Source: Henckelia pumila (taxonomy: Eukaryota > Streptophyta > Magnoliopsida > Lamiales > Gesneriaceae). Taken from it: a stretch of 64,000 nt of DNA. How positions within the stretch are numbered: the first letter of the stretch is position 1; every line of letters begins with the position of its first letter. Made by a program: the position numbers and the translations under genes. The notes beneath the pieces were generated by a model. The model worked only from the letters and a program-made list of their open reading frames with translations. It did no database searches and had not been told where the DNA came from. Location of the stretch: NCBI RefSeq assembly GCF_033568475.1, contig NC_133123.1, positions 175,367,685 through 175,431,684 of the forward strand. The letters run 5' to 3'. Shown piece by piece: positions 11,246 to 19,755 of the stretch.

Positions 11246-12390
11246 AGGTAGAATCGGTTCTTTTTTACTCCCGTTGCGTAGACAAGCCCATTCTCTCCTT
11301 TAGGGTTCCTCTCTCGATCTCTTTCTCGATCTCCATTCTCAATCCCTCCAGTCCACCGCAGCTCCGGAGAGGTCGAATGTGTCAGGAAAAGATTTATGGT
11401 CCTCTTGCAAAGGATTGTATTGGTTTTTGTTGGAAATCTGTGGTGTATACCTCAACATCGATTTCCATATTTTGAAACAAAATGGTATTGAAGATCAGTA
11501 GCTTCGATTTGAACCATGATTCACCATGTTTTATGCTCGTTTATGCCCAAACCGAACCCTGTTCCTGACCTGTTGCTCCGTGCGTCTTCTCCGGTGAGTT
11601 CCACAACTATTTCTTTTCGATTATTAGTGTTCTAGGTTGGTTTCAAAGCTCAAGTTAGTATTTGAGCCAAGTCCATAACTTTCTGCTCATTTTAGCTGCG
11701 ATTTAGGTTCTCCGGCGAGCTGCCGCCACTCAACCACCATGGAACAAGTGATGTTCGGTTTCCATCCTTTTCTAGCTCTGATTCTTGAAGTTTTTAGGGT
11801 AGTTACAGCAAGGTTCCAGCCCTATTCTTGACTATAGTATGCTACCCGAAGGTTAGAAAATGGCCGCTCGATTTCGATTTTTGTCCCTTTTATGTCTCAC
11901 TTATTTTAGTGTCGAACTAGGTAATGTGATATTGTTGGAAATTCTCAAGGTATTGGTCATTATTGGATTATTATGATGATTTGAGTGATAATTTGTACAA
12001 AAAATTTATGTGAAGCGATTCATTCTTGTTTCCACTGATTTTCCTCTTGGTTCCCTATTCTTGATTAAATTTGTTATTAGTGCATCTGACAGAGATATTT
12101 CAACTTGAACACCAGTCTTTTTATGACTTGTGTTTTCATTTATACTCTGTAAGTTTTTAATTTGCTGTGTTGTCCTTTCTGTTTCTTGTTTTACAAGTTC
12201 ATTTCACGGATATAGTTTTTTAGATCTGAAGTCAAATTGATAGATTCTGTGATTCATTTGCTACTTCCATAATATTGTTTCTCTTTGTTTTTCAGTGATG
12301 TTTCTAATTTACGATATCCGTATGATCCTTGCTATTTTTTTCGAGTACTTTATGACAGCCGTGATGTTTACTTCTGCTTTGAAATACAAC
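11246..12390. other. CACTA interior, possible captured 5' gene sequence
   Basis: The stretch near 11280-11400 is C/T-rich with TTTAGGGTTCC and resembles a plant 5' leader; GT/AG-like sites follow. I cannot assign a parent gene. The remainder is T-rich and intron-like. Confidence 0.3.
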
Positions 12391-12486
12391 AAGTTTATGG
12401 GCCCAGTTCCGGGAGCCACTAGCTTCCCTCAAGTCATTCAAACTGCAGCAACTTTCAATGTATCCCTGTTTGAAGCCATTGGGAGG
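12391..12486 (+). pseudogene. Captured exon of a GH3 beta-xylosidase-like gene
   Basis: The 32-codon reading frame contains [18 protein letters not shown] and VSLFEAIGR and ends at a GT donor. Plant glycoside hydrolase family 3 beta-D-xylosidases carry the closely similar [10 protein letters not shown]...TAASFN...LF..IG segment in their N-terminal catalytic domain. Only this piece is present, without catalytic residues or signal peptide, so no enzyme can result. It is a fragment carried by the CACTA element. Confidence 0.8.
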
Positions 12487-13631
12487 GTAATGTTGTATTC
12501 TTTTTTACTAGCTTTGATATTTTATCATCTTTCTTTAAGTATCTTCATGTTTTTTAGGCTATCTTGGTTGTATTTGTGGTGATATGCTGAATTGGATTTC
12601 TGAAAAGAACATCCCTCCAGTGTGTATTAGTTTATTTTTTTAGTTCAATTTCGACTAAATTTCGGATATTGAGTTCTTTCTCTATGGGTTCTTGGTTCCA
12701 GGAAGATTGCCTTAGCAAAAGGTGCAGATGTAATTCTCTTTTGCATCAATGTCTTCTTATTCACCGCAAGAATTTTACAATTATGAAACTTGTGGGTTTA
12801 GTTTGTGCTGGTTGGGGTGGTTGGACTAAATTTATGTATCTTTAATCCATCCTTTGCCAAGTTTTCAGTTGCATTGTTTCTTTTAGCCATAAATGTATTC
12901 AGATATAATTGTACAATAATGAAACTTATGGGTTTAGTATTTAGATATAATTGTACTACTGGAAAAGGACGGTTAGGTTTTATTTTTAGTTTATATCTTG
13001 AAATAGTAATGATCGATATAATTTTTTGTGGAGAATCCAAAGGGAATGACGTTGTTGGTTTTACCACTGTGATTAGTGAAATTTGAATGAATTACTAAAC
13101 CTACAGGTTTAACACTGGAATACCCTGATAAAACCAATTATTATTGTCACTGTATACCAATATATGCACTTTTTATTGTAAAATACATTACCTCATCACC
13201 ACCATGCTCCATTAGGTTGAATTAGAAATCTTGAAGGATAACTTGTTGATGTGTTTAGAATGTAATGCAATTAGTTGCTTTGATTTTTCTGGAATACGAA
13301 GGTATGCTGTCAAGTGTCAATAGAAAGAGATGAAAATCAAAGGATATGTTTGATGGTCATTATAAAGAGTATCTGAATATTCTCAAGAGGATTAATGTAT
13401 TTTATATCTGAAAGAGTTTACATCAACATTTCTATATCTATTTCATTTGGAGATTTTGGAATAAACAGAGAATAAATTATGTCTCTTTTCGTTTATATCA
13501 TTACTTTGGCCAAAAGTTACCTTACAGTGATATATGATATTACCTATAATCATATCTTTCTTCACGGTTTAGGATCAGCTATATGTTTTTATCACTTGTT
13601 CATTGAATTTATATGGACTCGTATTTTTCAG

Positions 13632-13757
13632 GTTGGATTTATAGTCACATCATGCCTTCTCAATGAGAATCATGATTTTTTTAGACTAGCAATTAATACA
13701 GTGCGGGATGATATTATCGGGCGTAATGAGACTTTTCAGTGTCTAGCTTTAACATTG
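13632..13757 (+). pseudogene. Captured exon 1 of AP-2 complex alpha-adaptin
   Basis: A TTTTTCAG acceptor precedes a 42-codon frame with TSCLLNENHDFFRLAINTVR and DDIIGRNETFQCLALTL, ended by a GTATG donor. This matches the N-terminal armadillo-like trunk of plant AP-2 alpha-adaptin, a clathrin adaptor subunit for endocytosis. Two following exons (13853-13915 and 13990-14087) continue the protein in order. The fragment lacks both the start and the ear domain and is not a working gene. Confidence 0.88.
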
Positions 13758-13852
13758 GTATGCCTAGATCTCCTCTTCTCTCTCTGTATACCATGTTCTT
13801 TGAATTTGATTTTTTTGCCCTTTACTTTGTCCAATCCCGTCATTTTGTTCAG

Positions 13853-13915
13853 GTTGGAAATATTGGTGGGAGAGAATTTGCTGAATCCCTAGCTCTTGAT
13901 GTTCAAAAATTACTC
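13853..13915 (+). pseudogene. Captured exon 2 of AP-2 alpha-adaptin
   Basis: This follows a TTGTTCAG acceptor and reads VGNIGGREFAESLALDVQKL, the next segment of the alpha-adaptin trunk. It ends at a GT dinucleotide after CTC. Confidence 0.85.
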
Positions 13916-13989
13916 GTTATTGAATACCAATTTGAAGGATCCATGTTGATGCAGCTATTCAATGATGCTAAACTTTTATCTTGCTCCAG

Positions 13990-14087
13990 ATTTCTAGTAG
14001 TGTCAGACCACTAGTGAGGAAGAAGGCAGTGTTATGCCTATTGCGCCTCTACAGAAAAAATCCTGATGAGATGAATGTTGATGGTTG
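13990..14087 (+). pseudogene. Captured exon 3 of AP-2 alpha-adaptin
   Basis: After a TTGCTCCAG acceptor the frame reads ISSSVRPLVRKKAVLCLLRL and YRKNPDEMNVDG, the continuation of alpha-adaptin, then a GGTAAAA donor. Three exons in the correct order and spacing show that a genomic, intron-containing segment was captured, not a cDNA. Confidence 0.85.
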
Positions 14088-14176
14088 GTAAAATAAATAT
14101 ATGCCACTAATTTTGTTATGTTACTGATTTAGAGCCCGTTTGGATTTTGTAGAGATTTTTTAATCTAGACTATGTT

Positions 14177-14216
14177 TGGGCGCCCGAAAGAGCTGCAATA
14201 ATTTGCTTCACCTCAG
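14177..14216 (+). pseudogene. Captured exon of an acyl-activating enzyme (OSB-CoA ligase-like), part 1
   Basis: The frame reads WAPERAAIICFTS and ends in TCAG before GTATAAG. It is the start of the AMP-binding signature (TSGTTG-PKG) of the adenylate-forming superfamily, completed by the next exon at 14335. The wording best fits plant 2-succinylbenzoate-CoA ligase (AAE14/MenE-like, phylloquinone synthesis), from memory of the family. Confidence 0.75.
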
Positions 14217-14334
14217 GTATAAGTTGTCTCCTTTTTTATTCATCTGTCAGTGTGTTGATTCTAGACTCTAAGCCGAAAACTCGATCGACTTCTTACTTAG
14301 ATCATCATTGTTTTGTTTTTCTTGATTCCCATAG

Positions 14335-14432
14335 GTACCACGGGACGACCAAAAGGAGCTACCATAACCCATTCAGCTTTAGTTGTGCAGTCCCTCGCAA
14401 AAATAGCGATAGTTCGCTACGACCATAACGAT
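14335..14432 (+). pseudogene. Captured exon of an acyl-activating enzyme (OSB-CoA ligase-like), part 2
   Basis: After a CCCATAG acceptor the frame completes the ATP/AMP-binding P-loop, GTTGRPKGATITHSALVVQS, then LAKIAIVRYDHNDV, and ends at a GTAGG donor. The phase matches part 1 when the intron is removed. The rest of the ligase is absent. The family call is firm; the exact enzyme is an inference. Confidence 0.78.
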
Positions 14433-14681
14433 GTAGGAATTTCTCTTCACCGATATATTATGTGTAGGAAAAAAAGTGAATTTGTGGATTTATGAATATT
14501 CGTCGTTGTTTGTATGGATGATTTTATGAATCTTATCAATAATTTTTAGTTTTAGATATTGTGGTATTGTTGTTGTCTATTACTTGTACACTAGGGTACT
14601 CAATTTAGAGGCCCACAACCAATTGGACAGGTAATGAATTTAATACTGGTTCCATGATTTTTGTTTTTTTTTTTATTTCAG

Positions 14682-14847
14682 TGAATATAACTTCAATGGA
14701 TATATGGCGCCGGAATATGCAATGCATGACCAGTTCTCCATTAAATTGGATGTGTTCAGCTTCGGAGTTCTGATATTTGAAATTTTGACCGGACAAAAGA
14801 ATAACTCTTTTAGGAATGAGTAGAAACTAGAAGACCTGCTAAGTTCG
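14682..14847 (+). pseudogene. Captured exon of a cysteine-rich receptor-like kinase, part 1
   Basis: After a TTTATTTCAG acceptor the frame reads [20 protein letters not shown] and [20 protein letters not shown], then an in-frame stop (TAG) and KLEDLLS, with a GTGAGT donor. This covers the APE motif and subdomains VIII-IX of a plant receptor kinase, closest to the DUF26 (CRK) group. The activation-loop DFG and catalytic HRD residues are absent, and the stop makes it non-coding. Confidence 0.85.
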
Positions 14848-14992
14848 GTGAGTAAAATCCAGAAACTTACTTATGATATTGTTTGTTTTAGCACCTAAAT
14901 TCAAATTATATAAATGTGTCAAATCTTTGCATTCTAAGTTTGTTGCAAGTATTAGTTACTGATAAAGGATATATGTCTTTGGATTGATTCAG

Positions 14993-15061
14993 GCTTGGAG
15001 GCATTGGCATGAGAGAACACCTGCAAATATGATAGATCATATGTTGAAGGATGGATTAATG
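14993..15061 (+). pseudogene. Captured exon of a cysteine-rich receptor-like kinase, part 2
   Basis: After a GATTCAG acceptor the frame reads AWRHWHERTPANMIDHMLKD. It matches the CRK kinase segment that follows the previous exon (usually AW..W..G...NLID). No further kinase sequence is seen before the right subterminal repeats. Confidence 0.75.
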
Positions 15062-15294
15062 TATAGTTTTTTTCCTTAGTGTTTATAGAGTTAGAATTTG
15101 ATTATTTTTTATAGATGCACTTTTAGTTTTGTGGAAATACTTGTGGGTTACATGCATATTTTTTGGTTAATTTGGTGGATATAATTGTGAATTTATGGAT
15201 GTTCGTTGTTTTGAGATGAATAATTTATGAACCTCATTAGTCTATTTTATGTTTCAAAAATATATTTATATTGTGTAATTATTGTTAATGTAGT

Positions 15295-15790
15295 GGAACG
15301 GCAATTTCACTAATCGACAAAGAAAAATAATGCCTTTTACTTCGTCAATTAATGAAATTGTCGAAGTAAAAGATATGCTTATACTTCGGCAATGATAGTA
15401 ATTGACGAAGAAAAATAATGTCTTTTACTTCGTCCATTAGTGAAATTTCCGAAGTAAAAGACTTTCTTCTACTTCGTCAATTATTATCATTGCCGAAGTA
15501 TAAGCATATCTTTTACTTCGGCAATTTCATTAATCGACGTAAATGATTTTCTTTTACTTCGTTAATTAATGAAATTGCTGAAGTAAAAGATATGTTTTTA
15601 CTTTGGCATCGGCCCAATCCTGAACCGGTTTTGGTTCCATGAACCGACCAAAAACTTCGGCAATTTCATGGCTACGACTTCGGTTATAACGCGAAGTAAA
15701 AAAGGACCTATTACTTCACGTGACATTACTTCGGTAATTATCTATCTACGACTTCAGTTAATAACCGAAGTCTTTTGCGACTTTTCTACT
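15295..15790. repeat. Right subterminal repeats of the CACTA element
   Basis: A dense array of about 20 direct and inverted ACTTCG units (ACTTCGTCAATTAATGAAAT-type and GCCGAAGTA-type). It includes long near-palindromes, for example around 15340-15540. Confidence 0.9.
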
Positions 15791-16026
15791 AGTGATTGTT
15801 TGATCCCTCTAATTTGCGAAGCAACTGCGATTAATAATTTCCGCTTGTGATTTGTTAATTCCTAAGAACATCTCTTGACTAGATTAAATACAATCGCTTG
15901 TGCTTGTGTTGTTTAACTTCATCAATTTCACTAGTTTGAATGCTACCTTGGATTTAAATCTTAATCGCTTGTATTTTGGTAAATTCATTGGTAAGGTTGT
16001 AGTCGATGATTGGTAGAGCTTAGTCG

Positions 16027-17385
16027 TGTCACGCCCAAATTACCCAACTCAAATCAGATAACAAAGTATGCAGTAGTATGAGTAGGGATCGTTCCCACGA
16101 GAAAAGTGAAATTTAAATAGTGTTCTTAAAATACTGAAAATAATAAAAGAGGTTTGTTGGATTTTATAAACTACTATGCAAAAATTAAAATAATAAAGAT
16201 CAATAAACTAACGAGACTTGATATCAATCGACTACACCCTTCAAATTATTCATTCGATCATCGATTCCCTAAAAATAATTAATTCACATTGAATATTCAT
16301 CATTGAAAATTTAATTCTTGCTTCACCTTAATTTTAGTTAACTAGAAACCAGCGTTCTAAGTTAACCCTTACCCCCATAAATTAACCCAATACCAGCGAT
16401 TAGATTTAAATCCACGACATCATTCAAATGAGTAAAACTGATGAATCTAGACAAAACAAATACCAGCGATTGTATTTAATCTAGTCAATTGTTGTTCCTA
16501 TGATTTAACAAATTCAACATCAGAAAATATTAATCATAGTTGCTTCAAAAATCAGATGATTCAAACAATTACGGATTTGAATTCTAATTTAGCGATAGAT
16601 TGTATAGCAAAATCCTAAGGTGATCAATCCTAAAATCTCACATACAAGCATGTCAATCAATCCAAAACAACTCTTGATACGCAATTTGAAATTAAACAAT
16701 AGAAAACTGAATCTCACAAATGAAATAACTCAAGGGTTCATCTTTCTCAACCAAGTACTAAAACTTAGCCACAAATATTCATGAATTCTTTAAAAAATTT
16801 CATGAAATAAAATTAAATCTAATAAAAGAAGAAGAAAAACCTAGCCGCCAATATGTTTCTCACGATCCAAGCCGTCTAGAATATCTTCTTAATGATCATC
16901 AGACTCCAAGATTTGAGATATATATTTTAATTAAGGCTAGAGTCCTTAAAAATAAAAATTTCTTAATTACAGATTTTTTCCAAAACAACACGTCTCGCTC
17001 GATCGGTAAAATGTTACCGATCGATCGAGAGTCTTTTACTAATCCTACTATTTTGAAAATTCCACGAGCCCGCTCGATCGGTCAAATGTTGCGGATCGAT
17101 CGGCCGAAATTCCAGAGCCTACTGTCCTTAAAATATAAGGTGGCCGCTAGATCGGTAACATCTTACAGCTCGATCGAGCACTTTCTTCAAAAATGCTTCA
17201 ACATTTCTCTTGCTCCATAGTTCAATCCAAGCATCCACCATAACGCACAAACTAACCAACAAACCAGGAAAGAAATTATGCATACACAAAATACGCAATA
17301 CGAACAAAACACATAAGTAAAACACATAAAAAAAATGTAAAACAACAACAAAATGAGACTAAAATATGCAAAAACACAACTATCA
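16027..17385 (-). repeat. 3' LTR of element E (1359 bp), Tat/Athila-like
   Basis: On the minus strand the LTR starts TGATAGTTGTG at 17385, directly after a polypurine tract (AAGTGTGGGGGTATT), and ends GGGCGTGACA at 16027. Its body is homologous to the plus-strand LTR E' next door, giving an inverted pair. It contains three inverted repeats (16994-17180), a TATA-like ATATATATTTTAA downstream of them (about 16920-16935) and an AACCTAGCCGCC leader motif near 16843. Confidence 0.85.
16994..17180. repeat. Three CTCGATCGGT-type inverted repeats in LTR E
   Basis: CTCGCTCGATCGGT / ACCGATCGATCGAGAG at 16994-17031, CGCTCGATCGGTC / GCGGATCGATCGG at 17071-17103 and CGCTAGATCGGT / CTCGATCGAGC at 17145-17178. 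They lie just upstream of the TATA-like element in the transcribed orientation. Confidence 0.88.
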
Positions 17386-18590
17386 AATACCCCCACACTT
17401 ACTCGTTACTCGCCCTTGAGTAAGTTATGAAAAAAAAATTAAACAGAACAAACAAAAACACATAAGCAACGACGATCATGCATAACCTAGCCTCAGACAA
17501 GTCTCCCCACAAAAACAAGTGCACAAGTACTCTCGATCATCAATGATACACCTTCAGTCGAATGAGAACGTGCGTGTGTGACATGTTACCCCAGCTACAT
17601 GCAACTTCAAAAGACAAAGTTTCAAGACTGTTCGCCGGCCTACGACAATTCAGTGCAAGTCTCACAATCAAGAACCCTCCTCTCAACAATCCTTTAACAC
17701 AACACAACTCTCTTGAGATATACTTACGCACCATCGGATTTTGCACTCGACAATTTTAAAGTCCCAATAATTACCCGCAGACTTAGCTATAACTAGATAG
17801 GATTAGAATTTTAATCAACTCGTCTATAGCCCGGATGGAACTACAACCCCATTTACATCCGCATACTTAGCCACAAACAAGACGAATAGGATTTCAAATA
17901 TCTCGCTCACAACCCGGATGGAGTCAATTGCATTTTTTTTATAAACATGGCATAAACATTTTTTTTAAAAGGTGCGCCCAAGAGTGTATGTTCCATATCA
18001 AAAAAATCATAAAGACTCAAGAACTATCATGTTCCACAAATACCTATCATTGTGCAATGGTCCAACAGACATCCACAATATCTAATACATCGCTACGTTT
18101 CATCGATTAAATATGTGTGCTTAAGAATATTCAACAATCAACCTAAGATTTCTCATATCCAACCAAGAGTAAAATTTTTCAAAAAAAAATTCATTTTTTT
18201 CAACTATCTCATCATAGGCTAAAATATCATCCCCAACTCATGCATTCGAACAACACAAACAACACAAACAACGACACAACAAATCACAAACTAAATGCAC
18301 TAACATATCAAAACAAATGCAACAGTATGAATGTATGAACGCACCCCCCACACTTAAATGAAGCATTGCCCTCAATGCATCAAAACACAAAACACAATGC
18401 AATGCAAAAATGTAAAACGAAACTCCCCTGGTTTTAGTGTTGGCACTGTCCTCTTCAACGTCTGACAGTATCACGGAAGAATCATATTGAAACTTTGACG
18501 GCGGAGGTGGCGGCATTCGGTTTCTGAAAACAACAAAAATAAAACGCAAAAACAAAATGAAAGATAAAAACTAAAAAAACACTGGGTTGC
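17386..18590 (-). mobile_element. Element E 3' internal region without polymerase
   Basis: On the minus strand this runs from just after the protease remnant to the 3' LTR. Reverse transcriptase, RNase H and integrase are missing; only about 1.2 kb of A/C-rich non-coding sequence remains. It contains two polypurine-like tracts (AAGTGTGGGGG at the LTR edge, 17386-17400, and AAGTGTGGGGGG near 18344-18356). I see no coding sequence. Confidence 0.7.
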
Positions 18591-19089
18591 TTCCCAGTCA
18601 GCGCCTCTTTTTACATTCGTCGGCCCGACTGCATTCGCCTTTGACTCATGGTGGTTCATATCTAGTTTTTCTAACCACCTTAACCCACTTGCGCAGTTTT
18701 GCAGTAATTTGTGGTCTTTTCTTCCTCTGCTTCGCTGTCCTGGATACCTTCTTATGTTCTTGCGACAAGTTATTAATGACATCAAGATTATTAACAACAC
18801 TGTCACAATCAGGAATTTGCAGGGTATCAAAAATATGAAACTTAACAACCTCCCTATCAAACTCCATAGTGAGAGTGCCATTGTTAACATCTATGATGGA
18901 CTTCGAAGTTTTCAAAAATGGTCTTTCTAGCAAAATTGGACTATTCAAATCATTATTTTTCATATCAAGCACATAGAAATCAGCAGAAAAAACCAAATTA
19001 CCAACTTGCACAAGAACATCTTCTAACAAACCCCTAGGATAAATAGTAGATCTATCAGCCATTTGGATAACGATTGCAGTTTCAGTCAA
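18591..19089 (-). pseudogene. Athila-type protease C-terminal part (element E)
   Basis: The minus-strand reading frame continues the protease domain that begins in the 19446 frame: TETAIVIQMADRSTIYPRGL, LEDVLVQVGNLVFSADFYVL, then RPFLKTSKSIIDVNNGTLTM and VVKFHIFDTLQIPD. A stop separates it from the active site. The basic tail VSRTAKQRKKRPQITAKLRK is followed by the untranslated GACTGGGAAGCAACCCAG motif near 18585-18602, a sequence I recall next to gag-protease remnants in other plant repeats. Confidence 0.8.
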
Positions 19090-19446
19090 AGGCCCAAGAT
19101 TTAAGGAAGCATAAACAGATTATGACATGACATTAATCGATGCTCCTAAATCTAGCATGACCATATCAAGCTGAACATCTCCTATTTTACAAGGAATAGA
19201 AAACATGTCTAGGTCCTTGCATTTTGTAGGTACCTTTCTTTGTATCACAGCAGAGACCTGTTCTCCTAGTTCAACTTTCTGACACTCCTTTAATTTTTGT
19301 TTTCTCTTCACAGTACACAATTCTTTTAAAAATTTAGCATAACGAGGTACTTGTTTGATAATATCTAAAAATGGAATATTGACCTCACATCTACGAAAAA
19401 TTTCATACATCCCCTTAATTCCTTCATCCCTCCTAGATTCTTTCAA
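19090..19446 (-). pseudogene. Athila-type protease active-site region (element E)
   Basis: This minus-strand frame carries the aspartic-protease active-site motif MLDLGASINVMS (catalytic Asp retained), preceded by VNIPFLDIIKQVPRYAKFLK and VSAVIQRKVPTKCKDLDMFS. These are the equivalents of the segments in element G at 5328-5600. An in-frame stop directly after the motif and a frameshift near 19440 disable it. Confidence 0.85.
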
Positions 19447-19755
19447 TGCTAAGGAAAAAAGGGGCTACATGTTTATATTCAGAGAGGGAAGGGAACTTAT
19501 CTTTTGGTGCTTCTTGAATTATTTTATTCTCCTCCACCTTGGATTCCTCCACCTCTTCCTTCTTTGCAGGTGTTTGTATCATCTCTTCATGAACCTTTAA
19601 CTCTCTTCCACTCCTCAAGGTGATCGCACTCACATTCTCCTTTGGATTCACCACTGTTTGGGACAAAAAAGCATTGGAATGTTGAGATTCCAATTTGTTG
19701 ATTGCAGTGGCGAGTTGCCCCATCTGAGTATTCAAGTTCTGGATACTTGCTCGGT
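19433..19755 (-). pseudogene. Athila-type Gag C-terminal fragment (element E), 5' truncated
   Basis: The frame reads MNTQMGQLATAINKLESQ, then VVNPKENVSAITLRSGRELK, the conserved Gag-protease linker motif also found in element G, followed by an acidic EEVEESKVEENK linker. The Gag capsid, leader, primer site and 5' LTR are missing. The element stops at about 19755, where unrelated host-like sequence begins. Confidence 0.82.

Larger units (their letters stand above)
11004..15794 (+). mobile_element. Non-autonomous CACTA (CMC/EnSpm) transposon carrying host gene fragments
   Basis: The 4791-bp element has terminal inverted repeats CACTAGTAGAAAA / TTTTCTACTAGTG and a 3-bp target duplication ATT (11001-11003, 15795-15797), the standard CACTA signature. 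Both ends hold arrays of short ACTTCG-containing motifs in both orientations, as expected for transposase-binding subterminal repeats. No transposase (TnpD or TnpA type) is recognisable, so it would need help in trans. The interior holds exons with intact splice signals from at least four unrelated host genes, all in plus orientation. It sits inside LTR E' and its removal restores that LTR. Confidence 0.93.
10158..16026 (+). repeat. LTR E' (plus strand), Tat/Athila-like, interrupted by a CACTA transposon
   Basis: The sequence 10158-11003 plus 15798-16026 is homologous, in opposite orientation, to LTR E at 16027-17385. Shared words include GGCGGCTAGGTTTT, GATATGCTTGTATG-type sequence, GACTAGATTAAATACAATCG and GATTTAAATCTTAATCGCT. 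A TATA-like TATATACTTTAAG lies at 10685, just downstream of two inverted repeats. The start TGATATGG resembles the TGATA starts of E and I. It is cut at its 3' end where E begins. Confidence 0.7.

Noticed and set aside
14177..15061. Functional acyl-CoA ligase and receptor kinase genes
   Set aside because: Only one or two exons of each are present, with a stop in the kinase piece, between CACTA termini; they are captured fragments.
18238..18890. Minus-strand open frames of 105 and 139 codons
   Set aside because: They overlap the Athila protease remnant in another frame or fall in the non-coding 3' region of element E; composition is low-complexity Cys/Leu/Phe.
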